DNA of 8,351 nucleotides, taken from positions 1 to 8,351 of the forward strand of contig JAKITZ010000103.1 of NCBI GenBank assembly GCA_021647805.1. The letters run 5' to 3'. The notes beneath the pieces were generated by a model. It was not told where the DNA came from and searched no databases. It saw nothing but the letters and a program-made list of their open reading frames with translations. Position numbers and translations under genes: made by a program. This document shows, piece after piece, positions 6,272-8,351 of this stretch (positions are counted from its first letter, which is position 1; each line of letters starts with the position of its first letter). This DNA comes from Robiginitomaculum sp. (GTDB lineage Bacteria > Pseudomonadota > Alphaproteobacteria > Caulobacterales > Maricaulaceae).

Positions 6272-6880
6272 CTATTGCTTAAATACATTATTAATGACGA
6301 CATCCTCCACACCAAGCTGCCCCGTCCGCGGCCATGCTGCTTTCGTCGCTTTTCCAATGGCCACAAATAGGGTGATGATATGATCATCTGGCAAGCAAAT
6401 CAGTTGTGCAACTTTTTCAAAGTCAAACCCATCCATGGGATTGGAGTCGTACCCCAACGATTTGGCCGTGAGCATGATCGTTTGTGCCGCAATACCACAG
6501 GATCGCATCGCTTCGTCTCGCTGCACCTGTTCATTGTCTCGATAATAGCCATCTATCGTTGGCAGCATAAACGCTTGAACTTCTTTGGGTGAGTTTTCCC
6601 AGTAACGCTCCGGTTTCTTTTCCCATGCCTTCAAGTCTGCGCAAAGTATGATAAACAAAGAGGTGTCGGTGACTTGTGATTGATCGTAGGAAGCCTCTCT
6701 GATCTTCCTTCTCAAATCGTTATCATCCACTACCACAAATCGCCAATTCTGAATATTAAAAGCGGTAGGTGAGAGCATCGCTAACGATAAAATTTTGTTC
6801 GCATCGTCAGCAGTCATTCTATGAGTTGCATCAAAGTGTTTGACAGATCGACGTGACTGTATTGCTTCAATTGTTTTCAT
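6272..6880 (-). CDS. Nitroreductase-family FMN-dependent NAD(P)H oxidoreductase
   Basis: At 202 aa it is the usual length of small single-domain nitroreductases, which work as FMN-binding dimers using NAD(P)H. The N-terminal RRSVKHFD (residues 10-17) and SPTAFNIQNWRFVVVDD (37-53) are the classic FMN phosphate/isoalloxazine binding segments. A C-terminal IGKATKAAWPRTG (175-187) supplies the expected basic residue near the FMN phosphate. The middle AMRSCGIAAQTIMLTAKSLG (124-143) is the family's core helix. No signal peptide, so cytoplasmic. ATG 6880 has AAGGA 6 bp upstream. It lies 46 bp after the secreted-protein gene and 6 bp before the EamA gene in one operon. Members reduce nitroaromatics, quinones, enals or flavins; the true substrate here is unknown. 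Confidence 0.93.
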   Translation of the reverse strand: MKTIEAIQSRRSVKHFDATHRMTADDANKILSLAMLSPTAFNIQNWRFVVVDDNDLRRKIREASYDQSQVTDTSLFIILCADLKAWEKKPERYWENSPKEVQAFMLPTIDGYYRDNEQVQRDEAMRSCGIAAQTIMLTAKSLGYDSNPMDGFDFEKVAQLICLPDDHIITLFVAIGKATKAAWPRTGQLGVEDVVINNVFKQ

Positions 6881-6884
6881 CTTA

Positions 6885-6891
6885 TTTCCTT
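6885..6891 (-). promoter_or_regulatory. Ribosome binding site of the nitroreductase gene
   Basis: AAGGAAA on the minus strand, with the AAGGA core 6 bases before ATG 6880. Confidence 0.65.
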
Positions 6892-6926
6892 TTTAGTTCC
6901 GTTTTCAAAAAGACCCTTCGCTTTTG

Positions 6927-7751
6927 TCATGGGCTTTTCTTGGCAGGTGTCGAAGCAATATCTAAAAGCCTGGGCGTTTTACCAGAAAAGTCTATCCAGG
7001 AATTAGTTCCTAAAATTTTCGCTCCACTAACACTCGGCTCTTCATAGCGCATGACAAAGTTTTTTGGCCCGTGGATATGAGCAACAATCAAACCGTATTC
7101 AGATTCCAAATAAGCGCCATGCGGCACTAAACCTGGATAACTAATACGCCAGCCCGGCCCCTCTAATCCGACAGAACCCAACGTCAGCTTGCCGATAACA
7201 TCATCGGGTAATAAAAAAAACCACGTCCAGGGGCCACCTGATACCAATGACATTATCTCATCGACACCCATGCCATTGTCTGCGCTATTCACGTGGAGTT
7301 TGCCAAATTTGACTTGAAGATAAGCCATGACCTCCGGGGTTAAGGCTTTCATATCATAAACTTTTGGATAAGGGGGAACACCAATTTCGGAAGTAGACAA
7401 ATAACCACCGCGGTGAGCCTCGGGTTCTCGGCCAGCTTTGCTAATTTCGGCGAGCAGTTCTCCACGATGTAACGAAAACGTTGACAATAGCTTAGCCACT
7501 TCATCAGGCTTAAGCGCCCTACTTCGTGATGTGTCGAGCAGAGATGCTGCTGCTTCTGGCAAGGGCAATGCGCTCACCCTAACCCCAATAGAACGCAACA
7601 CTGCATTAATATTTGCTATACCTGCGGTCGGGGGAGTTCCGTTACTGTATGAAAGTATAATGTTATCTGCTGTTTGAGTGTCATCCGCAAAACTGTGGGT
7701 TGATAGCGTCAAAAACAAAGTACATAACGCCAAGTTAATCCATTTTTTCAT
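6927..7751 (-). CDS. Uncharacterised secreted protein
   Basis: I do not recognise a family. From ATG 7751 the product is 274 aa with a clear Sec signal peptide (MKKWINLALC then a leucine-rich core, cleavage likely after HSFA at residue 22) and no lipobox or later membrane helix, so it should be periplasmic or secreted. The mature part is soluble and dense in aromatics and glycines between about residues 115 and 226: IGVPPYPKVYDMKALTPE, ADNGMGVDEIMSLVSGG, PWTWFFLLPDD, GPGWRISYPGLVPHGAYLES and IVAHIHGPKNFVMRY. The H201, H215 and H217 residues in a beta-rich context might bind metal or ligand, but this is only a guess. ATG 7751 is chosen over the upstream extension to 7823 because of the GAGGAA site 9 bp before it and the textbook signal peptide. 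It is the first gene of the operon divergent from lysR. Confidence 0.82.
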   Translation of the reverse strand: MKKWINLALCTLFLTLSTHSFADDTQTADNIILSYSNGTPPTAGIANINAVLRSIGVRVSALPLPEAAASLLDTSRSRALKPDEVAKLLSTFSLHRGELLAEISKAGREPEAHRGGYLSTSEIGVPPYPKVYDMKALTPEVMAYLQVKFGKLHVNSADNGMGVDEIMSLVSGGPWTWFFLLPDDVIGKLTLGSVGLEGPGWRISYPGLVPHGAYLESEYGLIVAHIHGPKNFVMRYEEPSVSGAKILGTNSWIDFSGKTPRLLDIASTPAKKSP

Positions 7752-7760
7752 AACATGTTT

Positions 7761-7766
7761 TTCCTC
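7761..7766 (-). promoter_or_regulatory. Ribosome binding site that fixes the start of the secreted-protein gene
   Basis: GAGGAA on the minus strand lies 9 bases before ATG 7751. The longer frame back to 7823 would run into the predicted promoter region and put an extra basic segment ahead of the signal peptide. Confidence 0.7.
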
Positions 7767-7829
7767 GTAAAGTTTATCGCGTTTTAACCATTTCGCTTTT
7801 ATTAGCCCGCACTTCCTGAGCAAGCATGA

Positions 7830-7858
7830 ATGATAGATCGTTTCGAATTGACTGACAA
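7830..7858 (-). promoter_or_regulatory. Predicted sigma70 promoter of the secreted protein-nitroreductase-EamA operon
   Basis: On the minus strand TTGTCA (7853-7858) and TATCAT (7830-7835) are 17 bp apart, each one base from consensus. Transcription would start near 7823, giving a leader of about 70 bases. Its -35 shares position 7853 with the -35 of the divergent lysR promoter. Confidence 0.6.
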
Positions 7859-7876
7859 TCCATCAAAATGGATAAT
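7848..7876 (+). promoter_or_regulatory. Predicted sigma70 promoter of the LysR-type regulator gene
   Basis: TTGACT (7848-7853) and GATAAT (7871-7876) are separated by 17 bp, each one base from consensus. The predicted start near 7883 falls inside the 17-bp palindrome, which fits autorepression. A second inverted repeat, ATCCAT-CAAA-ATGGAT (7858-7873), overlaps the spacer and -10. Confidence 0.65.
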
Positions 7877-7880
7877 GTCT

Positions 7881-7897
7881 GTTGAGTTAAACTCAAC
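7881..7897. promoter_or_regulatory. Putative LysR-type operator, 17-bp palindrome
   Basis: GTTGAGTT-A-AACTCAAC is a perfect palindrome with 8-bp arms around one central base. Its core TGAGTTAAACTCA fits the T-N11-A rule of LysR-family boxes. It lies just downstream of the lysR -10, 16 bp before the start codon, and about 25 bp from the divergent -35. Confidence 0.62.
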
Positions 7898-7912
7898 TAT
7901 AGGGAGGGGAAT

Positions 7913-8351
7913 ATGGACGGATTTAGCGCGATTCCGGTATTCGTAAGCGTTGTTGAAAGCGGCGGTTTTTCACCCGCTGCCCGCAAGCTAGGGGTGTCTA
8001 AATCGGCGGTGAGTAAACGTATCACGCAGTTAGAGAGCCATTTGGGTGTTCAGTTGTTATACCGAACCACACGACGACTAAGCCTCACTGAAGCTGGAGA
8101 ACGCTATTATGAAAACGCTGTTAAAGCATTGGCTTATGCGAATGAAGCAGAAGACTCTGCCACACAGCTGCAAACCAGACCACAGGGTCGCTTACGCATC
8201 AATATACCGATGTCCTTCGGCCGACTCCATATCGCGCCCTTAATTCCGCAATTTCTCGAACAGTACCCGGATATCCAGATCGATATGACAATGGACGATC
8301 GGGTTGTCGATCTGGTCGAAGGGGGTATTGATATTGCAATCCGCGCAGGTG
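7913..8351 (+). CDS. LysR-type transcriptional regulator, C-terminus cut by window edge
   Basis: 146 codons are visible from ATG 7913, which is preceded by a strong AGGGAGGGG (7901-7909). Residues 1-60 are a canonical LysR winged helix-turn-helix: FVSVVESGGFSPAARKLGVS followed by KSAVSKRITQLESHLGVQLL, then YRTTRRLSLTEAG. A linker helix (about 61-89) leads to the start of the effector domain, GRLRINIPMSFGRLHIAPLI, FLEQYPDIQID and VDLVEGGIDIAIRAG. This resembles the large group whose members control a divergent operon and themselves. About half of the roughly 300-aa protein lies outside the window, so the ligand pocket cannot be judged. It is divergent from the secreted protein/nitroreductase/EamA operon and probably controls it. 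Confidence 0.93.
   Translation, partial: MDGFSAIPVFVSVVESGGFSPAARKLGVSKSAVSKRITQLESHLGVQLLYRTTRRLSLTEAGERYYENAVKALAYANEAEDSATQLQTRPQGRLRINIPMSFGRLHIAPLIPQFLEQYPDIQIDMTMDDRVVDLVEGGIDIAIRAG

Noticed and set aside
6907..6938. Possible intrinsic terminator between the secreted-protein and nitroreductase genes
   Set aside because: AAAAGCCC can pair with GGGTCTTTT on the minus strand, but the stem is mostly A-U with a bulge and a 14-base loop, and no separate U-run follows. The short 46-bp gap also favours co-transcription.
7752..7823. N-terminal extension of the secreted protein to 7823
   Set aside because: It would bury the signal peptide behind 24 basic residues, while GAGGAA lies ideally placed for ATG 7751.

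Overview
The window looks like chromosome from a Gram-negative bacterium, most likely a gammaproteobacterium. It encodes an outer-membrane barrel protein, a periplasmic LolA-like protein, MarR and LysR regulators, a small FMN nitroreductase and REP-type repeats with a GTAG head. The genus cannot be told from the sequence. The RND half (about 1-5050) has mixed base composition, while the EamA/nitroreductase/secreted-protein half (about 5375-7750) is visibly richer in A+T.

Region 1 (1-5050, all minus strand) reads, in order of transcription: marR (5026-4577), an RND/MMPL-type exporter of 796 aa (4456-2066), a LolA-like outer-membrane lipoprotein-sorting-type protein (2062-1263, broken by one base), and a DUF1302-type outer-membrane beta-barrel (1198 to beyond the left edge). 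The last three form a tightly packed operon that spans inner membrane, periplasm and outer membrane, and plausibly moves a lipid or other hydrophobic compound. Three copies of a palindrome, GTGTANNTACACC, sit only where a MarR operator is expected: one over the marR promoter and two in the 120-bp gap in front of the RND gene. This makes marR plus the operon a self-contained, ligand-responsive envelope-transport module. The identical palindromes also show that marR starts at the ATG at 5026, not at an upstream TTG.

Region 2 (5057-5374) has no gene. It holds a 249-bp MITE-like element (5116-5364) with 13-bp perfect terminal inverted repeats and a 9-bp direct repeat on each side that looks like a target-site duplication. 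Nested inside it is a pair of inverted GTAG-headed REP sequences (a BIME). The element lies between the marR promoter and the stop codon of the EamA gene.

Region 3 (5375-7751, minus strand) is a second operon, transcribed as an uncharacterised secreted protein, a nitroreductase-family FMN oxidoreductase, and an EamA/DMT-type permease with a GTG start only 6 bp after the nitroreductase stop. It is divergent from a LysR-type regulator (7913 onward, cut by the right edge). The 161-bp intergenic region has two well-formed, back-to-back sigma70 promoters whose -35 boxes share one base. A perfect 17-bp palindrome with a T-N11-A core lies at the predicted lysR transcription start. This is the usual arrangement of a LysR regulator controlling itself and its divergent neighbour operon.
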